The translations under genes were made by a program, and so were the position numbers. DNA of 64,000 bases, taken from the NCBI RefSeq assembly GCF_001708505.1, contig NZ_CP015992.1, positions 1,426,001-1,490,000 on the forward strand, read 5' to 3'. Below are positions 17,418 through 24,594 of the stretch, in pieces. How positions within the stretch are numbered: the stretch's first letter is position 1; the number at the start of each line of letters is the position of its first letter. Source of the DNA: Pseudomonas sp. TCU-HL1. GTDB lineage: Bacteria > Pseudomonadota > Gammaproteobacteria > Pseudomonadales > Pseudomonadaceae. A model generated the notes under the pieces. That model was given only the letters and a program-made list of their open reading frames with translations. It searched no databases and was not told the DNA's origin.

Positions 17418-17461
17418 CTGCCTGGGCAAGTCCGCCGGGATCGACGGACCTGCCCAGGCAG
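17418..17461. other. Long perfect stem-loop between rdgC and sugE
   Basis: CTGCCTGGGCA (17418-17428) pairs with TGCCCAGGCAG (17451-17461), and inside it GTCCG pairs with CGGAC. There is no T-run, so it is at best a non-canonical terminator for rdgC or a barrier before the riboswitch promoter. Confidence 0.55.
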
Positions 17462-17492
17462 GAGAACGCCGGTCGGGACCGGCGCGGCAGGG

Positions 17493-18413
17493 TCAGACGC
17501 CCTGCGGAATTTCTTCGCCGCCGAGGGCTTCGAAGAGCTGCGGGATGAACTCGACCAGGGTCAGCATCATCAAGGTGAAGCTGGCATCGAGCTGGCTGAG
17601 GGAGTCGTCGCCGCCATCCTGTTCGGCCTTCTCCTGCAGCAGGTCTTCGAAGCGCAGGCGCTTGATCACCAGCTTGTCGTCGAGGATGAAGGACAGCTTG
17701 TCCTGCCAGGCCAGGGACAGCTGCGTCACCAGCTTGCCGGAAGTCAGGTGCAGCTGGATCTCGTCGCTGGTCAGGTCCTGGCGCTTGCAGCGCACTACGC
17801 CGCCATCTTCGTCGGTGTCGCGCAGTTCGCACTCGTCGAGCACGTAGAAGTCGGTGGCCGCTTGCTGGGTCTTGACCCACTCGGTGAGGGTGGCGGTGGG
17901 GGCGATCTTCACCGAAACCGGGCGGACCGGCAGCGAACCGATGGCTTCACGCAGGGTAGAGAGCAGGTCTTCGGCGCGTTTCGGGCTGGACGCGTCGACC
18001 AGGATCAGGCCCTGGGCCGGCGCGATGGCGGCGAAGGTCGCGGACTTGCGGATGAACGCGCGCGGCAGGAAGGTCTGGACGATTTCGTCCTTGAGCTGGT
18101 CGCGCTCCTTCTTGTAGACCTTGCGCATCTGCTCGGCTTCGATCTCGTCGACCTTTTCCTTCAGGGCGTCACGCACCACGCTGCCGGGAAGAATGCGTTC
18201 TTCCTTGCGCGCGGCGACCAGGAAGAAACCTTCGCTGACGTGGACCAGCGGCGCATCCGCGCCCTTGCCGAAGGGCGCCACGAAACCGTAGGTGGTCAGC
18301 TCCTGGCTGGCACAGGGGCGGGCGGGTTTGGTGGCCAGAGCGGCTTCCAGCGCCTCGGCATCGATATTCAGATCCTGGGTGAGGCGATAGACAAGCAGGT
18401 TGCGAAACCACAT
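17493..18413 (-). CDS. rdgC: Recombination-associated protein RdgC
   Basis: A 306-residue protein of standard RdgC length, recognised from MWFRNLLVYRLTQDL at the start and from FVAPFGKG, LKEKVDEIEAEQMRKVYKKE and LPRAFIRKSATFAAI. RdgC forms a ring-shaped dimer on double-stranded DNA and limits RecA filament action. It is monocistronic here. The start ATG is the first residue of the conserved family N-terminus. Confidence 0.96.
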   Translation of the reverse strand: MWFRNLLVYRLTQDLNIDAEALEAALATKPARPCASQELTTYGFVAPFGKGADAPLVHVSEGFFLVAARKEERILPGSVVRDALKEKVDEIEAEQMRKVYKKERDQLKDEIVQTFLPRAFIRKSATFAAIAPAQGLILVDASSPKRAEDLLSTLREAIGSLPVRPVSVKIAPTATLTEWVKTQQAATDFYVLDECELRDTDEDGGVVRCKRQDLTSDEIQLHLTSGKLVTQLSLAWQDKLSFILDDKLVIKRLRFEDLLQEKAEQDGGDDSLSQLDASFTLMMLTLVEFIPQLFEALGGEEIPQGV

Positions 18414-18572
18414 AAGGGAAAACCTCCGGACACAAAGCGCGCATTATTCTCATCGGGAGGCGTCGGGCTCAACCCTGAGCTAAGCCTTTGGAAGGCATGA
18501 GGAATTTTTTTTGAATGGGGACTTGCCAGGGTCCGGATACCTCTCTAGAATGCGCCCCACTTCGAGAGTGAA

Positions 18573-18648
18573 GGGTGATTAGCTCAGCCGGGAGAGCATC
18601 TGCCTTACAAGCAGAGGGTCGGCGGTTCGATCCCGTCATCACCCACCA
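18573..18648 (+). tRNA. tRNA-Val (anticodon TAC), copy 1
   Basis: A 76-nt cloverleaf including the encoded CCA. The acceptor stem is GGGTGAT pairing with ATCACCC, the anticodon TAC is at 18606-18608, and the T-arm has GGTTCGATCC. It is followed 14 nt later by tRNA-Asp. Confidence 0.97.
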
Positions 18649-18662
18649 TCTCGCAGTTACGC

Positions 18663-18739
18663 GCAGCGGTAGTTCAGTCGGTTAGAATACCGGCCTGTCA
18701 CGCCGGGGGTCGCGGGTTCGAGTCCCGTCCGCTGCGCCA
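18663..18739 (+). tRNA. tRNA-Asp (anticodon GTC), copy 1
   Basis: A 77-nt cloverleaf with encoded CCA. The acceptor stem is GCAGCGG pairing with CCGCTGC, and the anticodon GTC is at 18697-18699. It is part of a Val-Asp unit that ends in a terminator. Confidence 0.97.
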
Positions 18740-18744
18740 TATTC

Positions 18745-18778
18745 AAAAGCCCTCAGGTAGTAATGCCTGAGGGCTTTT
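18745..18778 (+). terminator. Terminator after the first tRNA pair
   Basis: AAAAGCCCTCAGG and CCTGAGGGCTTTT form a 12- to 13-bp stem around an eight-base loop, ending in a T-run. It marks the end of the first Val-Asp unit. Confidence 0.88.
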
Positions 18779-18811
18779 AATTTAGATGCGGTCCCTTAGG
18801 GGTTGCATTTG

Positions 18812-18887
18812 GGGTGATTAGCTCAGCCGGGAGAGCATCTGCCTTACAAGCAGAGGGTCGGCGGTTCGATCCCGTCATCACCCACCA
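18812..18887 (+). tRNA. tRNA-Val (anticodon TAC), copy 2
   Basis: Identical over 76 nt to the copy at 18573-18648, including CCA. It begins only 34 nt after the first terminator, so it needs its own promoter within that gap or depends on readthrough. Confidence 0.97.
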
Positions 18888-18902
18888 TTTTCGCGGTTTC
18901 GC

Positions 18903-18979
18903 GCAGCGGTAGTTCAGTCGGTTAGAATACCGGCCTGTCACGCCGGGGGTCGCGGGTTCGAGTCCCGTCCGCTGCGCCA
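18903..18979 (+). tRNA. tRNA-Asp (anticodon GTC), copy 2
   Basis: Identical over 77 nt to the copy at 18663-18739. The repeat period is 239-240 bp and covers both tRNAs and the terminator, so the unit arose by tandem duplication. Confidence 0.97.
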
Positions 18980-18984
18980 CTTTG

Positions 18985-19018
18985 AAAGCCCTCAGGTAGC
19001 AATGCCTGGGGGCTTTTT
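18985..19018 (+). terminator. Terminator after the second tRNA pair
   Basis: AAAGCCCTCAGG and CCTGGGGGCTTTTT form a stem nearly identical to the one after the first pair, ending in five T. The few differences from the first copy show that the duplication is not brand-new. Confidence 0.87.
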
Positions 19019-19192
19019 CTTGCTTGCTCGAAATGTCTTACAAACCCGACAGCAATGCCTACGAGATGCGGGGCAAGTCGCTGAACTAATTGCCAAGCCT
19101 CTGTTCTTATTGCCCATAGCCACTTCTCGCGGCGGCCTGATAAGCTCGCCGCTCCATCGTATTGCCATCACGGCGACAGACAAGGATTCAGC

Positions 19193-19903
19193 ATGAAACA
19201 ACATCGGTTGGCAGCCGCTGTGGCCCTGGTGGGCCTGGTTCTTGCTGGCTGCGATTCGCAGACCAGCGTTGAACTGAAGACTCCGGCCCAGAAAGCCTCT
19301 TACGGTATCGGCCTGAACATGGGCAAGAGCCTGGCACAGGAAGGCATGGACGACCTCGATCCCAAGGCCGTCGCCCAGGGTATCGAAGACGCCATCGGCA
19401 AGAAGGAGCAGCGCCTGAAAGACGAAGAGCTGGTTGAAGCCTTCGCCTTCCTGCAGAAGCGTGCCGAAGAGCGCATGACTGCTCTGAACGCCGAAAACGC
19501 CAAGGCTGGCAAGAAATTCCTCGAAGACAACGGCAAGCGTGACGGCGTGGTGACCACCGCCTCCGGTCTGCAGTACGAAATCGTGAAGAAGGCCGACGGC
19601 GCGCAGCCCAAGGCGACCGATGTGGTGACCGTTCACTACGAAGGCAAGCTGACCGATGGCACCGTATTCGACAGCTCCGTCCAGCGCGGAAGCCCCATTG
19701 ACCTGCCGGTCAATGGCGTGATCCCGGGTTGGGTAGAAGGCCTGCAACTGATGCACGTAGGTGAGAAGGTCAAGCTCTTCATCCCGAGCGAACTGGCCTA
19801 CGGCGAACAAAGCCCGAGCCCGGCCATTCCGGCCAATTCGGTGCTGGTGTTCGACCTTGAGCTGCTTGGCATCAAGGACCCGACCGCTGCCGACAAGCAG
19901 TAA
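19193..19903 (+). CDS. FKBP-type peptidyl-prolyl isomerase, predicted lipoprotein
   Basis: A 236-residue protein with a lipoprotein signal ending in LAGC (C20). Residues about 30-110 form the helical dimerisation domain of FkpA/Mip proteins (KASYGIGLNMGKSLAQEG). The C-terminal FKBP domain shows VTVHYEGKLTDGTVFDSS, VIPGWVEGLQLMHVGEK and SELAYGEQ. It would catalyse proline isomerisation and assist folding in the periplasm. It is monocistronic, with its own terminator. Confidence 0.93.
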   Translation: MKQHRLAAAVALVGLVLAGCDSQTSVELKTPAQKASYGIGLNMGKSLAQEGMDDLDPKAVAQGIEDAIGKKEQRLKDEELVEAFAFLQKRAEERMTALNAENAKAGKKFLEDNGKRDGVVTTASGLQYEIVKKADGAQPKATDVVTVHYEGKLTDGTVFDSSVQRGSPIDLPVNGVIPGWVEGLQLMHVGEKVKLFIPSELAYGEQSPSPAIPANSVLVFDLELLGIKDPTAADKQ

Positions 19904-19920
19904 TCGGCAACTGTTCGTGT

Positions 19921-19947
19921 AAACGCCCCGTCTCGACGGGGCGTTTT
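19921..19947 (+). terminator. Terminator of the FKBP gene
   Basis: AACGCCCCG and CGGGGCGTT form a 9-bp stem followed by TTTT, 18 bp after the stop codon. Confidence 0.88.
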
Positions 19948-20273
19948 CGTTTCCGCTTGCAGTCCCATCCGAACCGGAAACCGACCTTCTGGTCACAACG
20001 GGAGTGGTGCGGCGATAAAGTGTTACGGTTATGCACATGACCCGGTAACCACGGCTGCATCGGCTGCGACCCACAGCCGCATTGCGGACCGCCTGGTCAA
20101 ATGCTTGATTTTGCTGGTCTTTTGGCGGTGGGCAAAATTTGCCCGATCTGACGGGAGGCCGCATGAGGTGGGCCTTTTCCTGAGTCTGTGGAAAACTGTT
20201 CACAAGGTTATCCACAGATTCCGTGGATAACCGCACGAGGCCCTCTAGGCCAAGCTTCTGCCGAGGAGTACCG
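19948..20273. other. Intergenic stretch with no gene
   Basis: No credible reading frame is seen. The left two-thirds hold nothing I can name. The right end carries a cluster of DnaA-box-like sequences (20187-20231) immediately before the YkvA gene. Confidence 0.6.
20187..20231. promoter_or_regulatory. Cluster of DnaA-box-like 9-mers
   Basis: TTATCCACA at 20208-20216 is a perfect consensus box. TGTGGAAAA at 20187-20195 and GTGGATAAC at 20223-20231 are reverse-strand boxes with one mismatch each. Three boxes within 45 bp are unusual outside an origin; the cluster may couple the next gene to DnaA or titrate it. Confidence 0.5.
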
Positions 20274-20702
20274 ATGAAAGCCCCTTGGAATTTCCAGCGT
20301 TACCTGACCCTGGCGCAGCGCTTCCTCGCCGGTGGGCGATTGCCATCGCTGCTGCTGGCGGTATCCCGCAAGAGTACGAGCCAGAGCGGCCGGCTCGGTG
20401 CGGTAAAGGACGACCTGCGACTGTTACTGTCCCTCGCCAACGCCTGGTTGCGTGGCGAGTACCGCCAGATCAACCCCAAGGCCTTCCTTGCCGTGGTGGG
20501 GGCCCTGCTCTATTTCGTCACGCCGCTCGATGCCCTGCCGGACTGGCTGGTGGGGATGGGGTTCGTCGACGATCTCGCGGTGCTGGCCTGGGTGCTCAAG
20601 ACCTGGGGCGGTGAACTGGACGCGTTCCGTGCCTGGAGAGCGGCGCAGACGCCGGAGGTTCGTGCTGCGCTGGAGCGACTGCCAGCACCGGATGGTCAAT
20701 GA
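20274..20702 (+). CDS. YkvA-family (DUF1232) membrane protein
   Basis: A 142-residue protein with the DUF1232 signature VGALLYFVTPLDALPDWLVGMGFVDDLAVLAWV, which forms one membrane hairpin. The function of the family is unknown. ATG 20274 follows GAGGAG; an upstream in-frame ATG would include the DnaA-box region and is rejected. The 3' end overlaps the convergent binding-protein gene by 7 bp. Confidence 0.83.
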   Translation: MKAPWNFQRYLTLAQRFLAGGRLPSLLLAVSRKSTSQSGRLGAVKDDLRLLLSLANAWLRGEYRQINPKAFLAVVGALLYFVTPLDALPDWLVGMGFVDDLAVLAWVLKTWGGELDAFRAWRAAQTPEVRAALERLPAPDGQ

Positions 20703-21457
20703 TCCTGGGCGTCGGCTCGATGCTGCTCACCCTGCAGTAACCGCTCCACCTCACCGCTATCCCGCAGGTTTTGCAGTGCGGCATCCAGGCGCTCGGCCGA
20801 TACCGGCAACTGGTTGCCATAAGCGCAGTGGAGGCGATAGCGCTCCACCACCCAGGGGCTGAACAGCAGCGGGGCCTCCGGGCGGCGGGCCAGTTCGTAG
20901 GCGAGGGCACGGCGCATGTCGATAATGGCGTCGAGCCGCTTGCGGCTGAGCAGGTTCAAGCTCATGTCCCTGTCGCGCATATCCTTGCGCTCGACATCAC
21001 GATTCGCGAAGGCTTCCATCAGCGGCACGCTGTACGCGTAGCCCAGGTAGGTGCCCAGTACCTTGCCCTTGAGGTCGGACAAGCTGGTGATGGCCGGGCT
21101 GTCGCGGTGCTGGAGGAGGACGTCTTCCTCCTCCAGCAGTGGCGGTGACCAGTGATAGGCCGTGGCGTCCACCATCCATTCGGGGTTCGCGTTGCAGATG
21201 AGGTGGATGCGTCCGCTTTTCAGGGACGCTTCAATGCGCTTGTTGGGCGTTTCGACGAAGTTCACTGGAACCGCCAGGTCCTGGCCGATACGCTCGCCAA
21301 GACGCTGGATGAAACCGCCGAGCAAAACGTGGTCGCTCACTTCCACATAGGGCATGCCATCAGCGGGGCCGAAGCCCCAGCGCAGCGCTTCGGCTGATAG
21401 CAGGCCGGGCCAGAGTGCGGCGAGCAACCAGAAAACCACATGAAAATGCCGTGTCAC
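20696..21457 (-). CDS. Periplasmic binding protein of the amino-acid ABC family (SBP_bac_3)
   Basis: A 253-residue exported protein beginning at GTG. The signal peptide is FHVVFWLLAALWPGLLSAEA. The body has the two-lobe binding-protein pattern, with ITSLSDLKGKVLGTYLGYAY as the domain-crossing segment. No permease or ATPase is nearby, so it may be an orphan sensor-type binding protein or work with a distant transporter. Ligand unknown. Confidence 0.75.
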   Translation of the reverse strand: MTRHFHVVFWLLAALWPGLLSAEALRWGFGPADGMPYVEVSDHVLLGGFIQRLGERIGQDLAVPVNFVETPNKRIEASLKSGRIHLICNANPEWMVDATAYHWSPPLLEEEDVLLQHRDSPAITSLSDLKGKVLGTYLGYAYSVPLMEAFANRDVERKDMRDRDMSLNLLSRKRLDAIIDMRRALAYELARRPEAPLLFSPWVVERYRLHCAYGNQLPVSAERLDAALQNLRDSGEVERLLQGEQHRADAQDH

Positions 21458-21578
21458 GAGCCTTCCCCCGCCTGGTGGACGCAGTATAGTTCACCCTTTG
21501 CGGGCGCACGGCCTGATAAGATGGCCGCCTGCACGGAGGTGCTGAAGCAGTCGGCACTGCGTTCCACGGGGAGCTTCA

Positions 21579-21893
21579 ATGAGTGTGCAAGTGATCATGC
21601 GTGACGGCCAGGCGGAGTACGCGGTACTGCCTTGGGCCGAATACCAGGCGCTGTTGCGCGCCGCTGGCCAGGCCACTGCGGAGCCAGCCGCCGAAGCCGC
21701 CAGAACGGCGCTGGGGCAGTTGAAGTCGCTGCGCGAATCCCAGGGGCAGAGCCAGGAGCAACTGGCCCGCGCAGTCGGTATCAGCCCGCACTACCTCGGT
21801 TTGATCGAAAGCGGCGAGCGTAAACCCGATGAAGCCATCAAGCGCGCCCTTGCGCGCGCACTCGGGGTGTCCGGTTGGGAGTCCGGATCTTGA
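21579..21893 (+). CDS. XRE-family helix-turn-helix protein
   Basis: A 104-residue protein. The N-terminal 35 residues (MSVQVIMRDGQAEYAVLPWAEY) resemble the short beta-rich leader of antitoxin-like regulators. Residues 45-100 form an XRE helix-turn-helix (LRESQGQSQEQLARAVGISPHYLGLIESGERKP). It heads a three-gene overlapping cluster with an unknown protein and a Sel1-repeat protein. No toxin motif is evident in the partner, so a toxin-antitoxin role is not claimed. Confidence 0.85.
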   Translation: MSVQVIMRDGQAEYAVLPWAEYQALLRAAGQATAEPAAEAARTALGQLKSLRESQGQSQEQLARAVGISPHYLGLIESGERKPDEAIKRALARALGVSGWESGS

Positions 21894-22255
21894 GCCTGCG
21901 TATCAGCCGCCAGCATTGGCAAGCCTTGTTGAATGAGCTGGAAGACGCCCGTCGCCAGCGGCATCTGCTGACCTATCGGGCGCTGATCGAACGCCTGCAA
22001 TTGCCATCCCCGGCCATGCAAACCCTCACCGCCGCCCTGGAGCACCTCGCCGCCCTCGATGCCCGCGCCGAGCGTCCGTTGCGCAGTTCCCTGGTGATCA
22101 GCCAGGGCGCCAGCCGCCTGCCGCGTACCGGTTTCTTTGAGTGCGTCGAGCGCCTGGGCCGTTTTGCCGGACCGCCGGATGGCATCGCCGCCGCGTCCTG
22201 GCACGCCTCGGAAGTGGTGCGAGTCTTCGAGTTCAGTTATCCCGAGGAGCAGTGA
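21890..22255 (+). CDS. Conserved-looking hypothetical protein, TTG start
   Basis: A protein of about 121 residues, not recognised. TTG 21890 overlaps the XRE stop as TTGA, and GGGAG lies about 8 nt upstream; another TTG at 21875 is possible. The protein is helical and rich in Arg and Leu, with LRISRQHWQALLNELEDARRQR at the start and an aromatic C-terminus (VVRVFEFSYPEEQ). The end overlaps the Sel1 gene as TGATG, so all three genes are translationally coupled. Confidence 0.68.
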   Translation: MSLRISRQHWQALLNELEDARRQRHLLTYRALIERLQLPSPAMQTLTAALEHLAALDARAERPLRSSLVISQGASRLPRTGFFECVERLGRFAGPPDGIAAASWHASEVVRVFEFSYPEEQ

Positions 22256-22722
22256 TGCTCTGGACGCTGCGTGCGCGAATCGGTTACCTGGTGGCGCGTT
22301 GGCTCATGCGTTTTCCCGTGCTCGTGGCGCAACCCCGCGCCTGGCAGTGGATGCAGGGCCAATATGCGCGCATGTCGGCCTTGGGCGACTTGTCGGCGCA
22401 AAGCTTCTACGGCCACCTGCTGCTGCACCGCGGCCATGGCTTCGGCGCGCGGGAGGAGGGTATTCGTCTGCTACGCCTTGCGGCCCGGGGCGGTGACGGC
22501 AAGTCCGCTTATCAATTGGGCGTGCTGAGTCTGGACGGCGATGCCCGCCAGGCGCCGGATGCTGCAGAGGCCGCACGCTGGTGGTGCCTGGCTGCCGATG
22601 CCGGCCACCCTCTGGCCGCGCGCAAACTGGCCGAGCTTTACCGAGACGGTGGCCCGGGTCTGGCACCGGATGGCGAGGCCGCCGACCGTGCGGCGCGTCG
22701 TGCCGACGAGCTTGGTCTCTGA
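22255..22722 (+). CDS. Sel1-repeat (TPR-like) protein
   Basis: A 155-residue protein with at least two Sel1-like repeats of about 36 residues (GIRLLRLAARGGDGKSAYQL, then EAARWWCLAADAGHPLAARK, then the start of a third). Such repeats mediate protein contacts. The N-terminus is basic and hydrophobic but not a clear signal peptide. It is the last gene of the XRE cluster and is convergent with the EAL-GGDEF gene. Confidence 0.82.
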   Translation: MLWTLRARIGYLVARWLMRFPVLVAQPRAWQWMQGQYARMSALGDLSAQSFYGHLLLHRGHGFGAREEGIRLLRLAARGGDGKSAYQLGVLSLDGDARQAPDAAEAARWWCLAADAGHPLAARKLAELYRDGGPGLAPDGEAADRAARRADELGL

Positions 22723-22765
22723 GCTGCGGTGAGCAGCATTTCACCGGCCTGTTCCTGAACACGCG

Positions 22766-24511
22766 TCAAACCACTTCGAGGATGTGCAGGCTGTAGCCGG
22801 GCACGGCCTTGGCGTGGCGCTTGGCTTCCGAAGCGAGGCTGGCCAGTTGCGAGGCATCCAGTCTGCCGCAGTCTTCCGGTTTGAGAGGTACCACGCCAAT
22901 GGACAGAGACAGCAGCGGAAACTCTTCGCGCTGACCGTGGCGGTTGTGGGCGACGAAGCAGCCCGCCTGCAGGTGGTCGTTGCGGTAGAAGCGCCGACAC
23001 TGCCCCTGGAAGTCTTCCAGCAGTTGATTGAGGCGTATGCGCCAGTCTTCCGACCCCAGTACCAGCATGAAGTCGTCGCCGCCGATATGGCCGACGAAAT
23101 CCCGCGCCGGGTCCACCCGCTCACCCAGGCATTGCGCCAGGCAGAGCAGGACCTCGTCACCCTTGGCGTAGCCATAGAGGTCGTTGAAGGGTTTGAAACT
23201 ATCGATGTCCACATAGCAGATCACCGACTGGCGACGCTGCTGCAGCAGGCGGGTCAGGCACTGCTGGATAGGCACGTTACCTGGCAGCAGGGTCAGCGGG
23301 TTGGCATGGCGCGCTTGCTGGATCTTCAGTTCGGTAATCAGCTTGAGCACGTCGATCACACGTCCCAGGCCCCGGTAGCGGCCATCGAGAATGATGATGA
23401 AGTCCTCTTCGATACGTTGCCGTGCACGGCTGGTGATCAGGCGGCTCACCTGTTGCAACGACTGCCCCATTTCCACGGCTAGGAAGTCCGTGCTCATCAG
23501 GCGGTTCACCGACTTGCGCGTGAAGAGGTCGGTGGCGAATGGCTTTAGCAGGGCTTCCGACAACAGGTGGCGATGCACGATGCCCACCGGTCGTTCGTGA
23601 GCATCCAGCACGGCGAGGGAGTTGAGGTTGGGTTGGGCGCGGAACGCCTCCAGTACCTCATGGACGGGCGTGTCTTCATGCACAGCCGGCTGCTCATTGA
23701 GCAAGGCGGAGAGGTCGCTGCTCTCCTCGCTCATGTTGCCTAGCGATTCCAGTGAGGGCAGCAGGGCGCGTGCATCACGGGAGGGATGTTCCTGGGGGCG
23801 CCCTAGCAGGTAGCCCTGCACCAGATCGACCCCCATTTCTGCCAGCACGCCCAACTCTTCCGGAAGCTCGATACCCTCGGCGATGACTTGGGCACGCGAG
23901 GCCTTGGCCATTCTCAGGATGGATTCGACAAACTCGCGCTTCACCGTATCCTGGTGGATGCCGTCGATGAAGTGGCGGTCGATCTTCACATAGTCGGGGC
24001 GCAACTCGGACCACAACCGCAGGCTCGAATAGCCTGCGCCGAGGTCGTCCAGGGCGATGGAGAATCCCATGGCGCGGTAGTGGTGCAGAGCAGTGTCGAG
24101 CAGGTTGAAGTCTTCGGTCGGCGTCTGCTCGGTGAGTTCGATCACCACCTGGCTGGGCGGGATGCCGAAGGCCTGCAGCATTTTCAGGGTGCGGCCCGGC
24201 TGGTGTGCCGGGTCCAGCAGGGATTCGGGAGACACGTTGAGAAACAGCATCCCGTCGAGCTTGAGTTCCTTGAAGCGGCGGCATGCACTCTTGCGGCAGG
24301 CCATTTCCAGTTCGCTCAGGCGCCCTGCGTGGCGTGCCACGGCGAACAGGGTCATCGGTGGGTGCAGTGGGCTGTTGGACGGGCCGCGGGTCAGGGCTTC
24401 ATAGCCCAGGATGCGTCGTTCCGACAGCGACAGGATTGGCTGGAACAGGCTGTGCAGGTCGCCGTGAGCGAGGATCTGGCCCAGTGCGCTCAACTGCTCG
24501 GTGACGGTCAT
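22766..24511 (-). CDS. EAL-CBS-GGDEF c-di-GMP protein
   Basis: A 581-residue cytoplasmic protein. Residues 10-245 are an EAL phosphodiesterase with E38 in YEALTRG, N92, ELTEQT (125 onward), the metal pair D155-D156, K176, AEGIE (212) and QGYLLGRP, so it looks catalytically complete. Residues about 275-395 are a tandem CBS pair that could sense adenine nucleotides. Residues 425-575 are a GGDEF domain with GGDDF (477-481) and no RxxD inhibitory site in front. The order, with EAL first and GGDEF last, is the reverse of most dual proteins. Its ATG lies just beyond a strong terminator-like hairpin of the upstream prc gene. Confidence 0.92.
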   Translation of the reverse strand: MTVTEQLSALGQILAHGDLHSLFQPILSLSERRILGYEALTRGPSNSPLHPPMTLFAVARHAGRLSELEMACRKSACRRFKELKLDGMLFLNVSPESLLDPAHQPGRTLKMLQAFGIPPSQVVIELTEQTPTEDFNLLDTALHHYRAMGFSIALDDLGAGYSSLRLWSELRPDYVKIDRHFIDGIHQDTVKREFVESILRMAKASRAQVIAEGIELPEELGVLAEMGVDLVQGYLLGRPQEHPSRDARALLPSLESLGNMSEESSDLSALLNEQPAVHEDTPVHEVLEAFRAQPNLNSLAVLDAHERPVGIVHRHLLSEALLKPFATDLFTRKSVNRLMSTDFLAVEMGQSLQQVSRLITSRARQRIEEDFIIILDGRYRGLGRVIDVLKLITELKIQQARHANPLTLLPGNVPIQQCLTRLLQQRRQSVICYVDIDSFKPFNDLYGYAKGDEVLLCLAQCLGERVDPARDFVGHIGGDDFMLVLGSEDWRIRLNQLLEDFQGQCRRFYRNDHLQAGCFVAHNRHGQREEFPLLSLSIGVVPLKPEDCGRLDASQLASLASEAKRHAKAVPGYSLHILEVV

Positions 24512-24524
24512 GCTGTTACTCGTG

Positions 24525-24553
24525 AAAAAGAAAGGGGCCGCAATTGCGGCCCC
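24525..24553 (-). terminator. Terminator after prc / leader hairpin of the EAL-GGDEF gene
   Basis: GGGGCCG (24534-24540) pairs with CGGCCCC (24547-24553) around CAATTG; on the minus strand it is followed by a T-rich tract. It ends only about 14 nt before the next start codon, so the downstream gene either has a promoter overlapping it or is controlled by readthrough. Confidence 0.75.
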
Positions 24554-24594
24554 TGGATTTCACGACAGTCGCATGACAGCGTTATGACATCATT

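Noticed and set aside
18573..18979. tRNA-linked integration site
   Set aside because: No integrase gene or direct-repeat end of a tRNA is found in the window; the repeats are whole tRNA copies.
21579..22255. Toxin-antitoxin pair of the XRE gene and its neighbour
   Set aside because: The neighbour has no recognisable toxin motif and the order and third gene do not match a known type; left as an unknown cluster.
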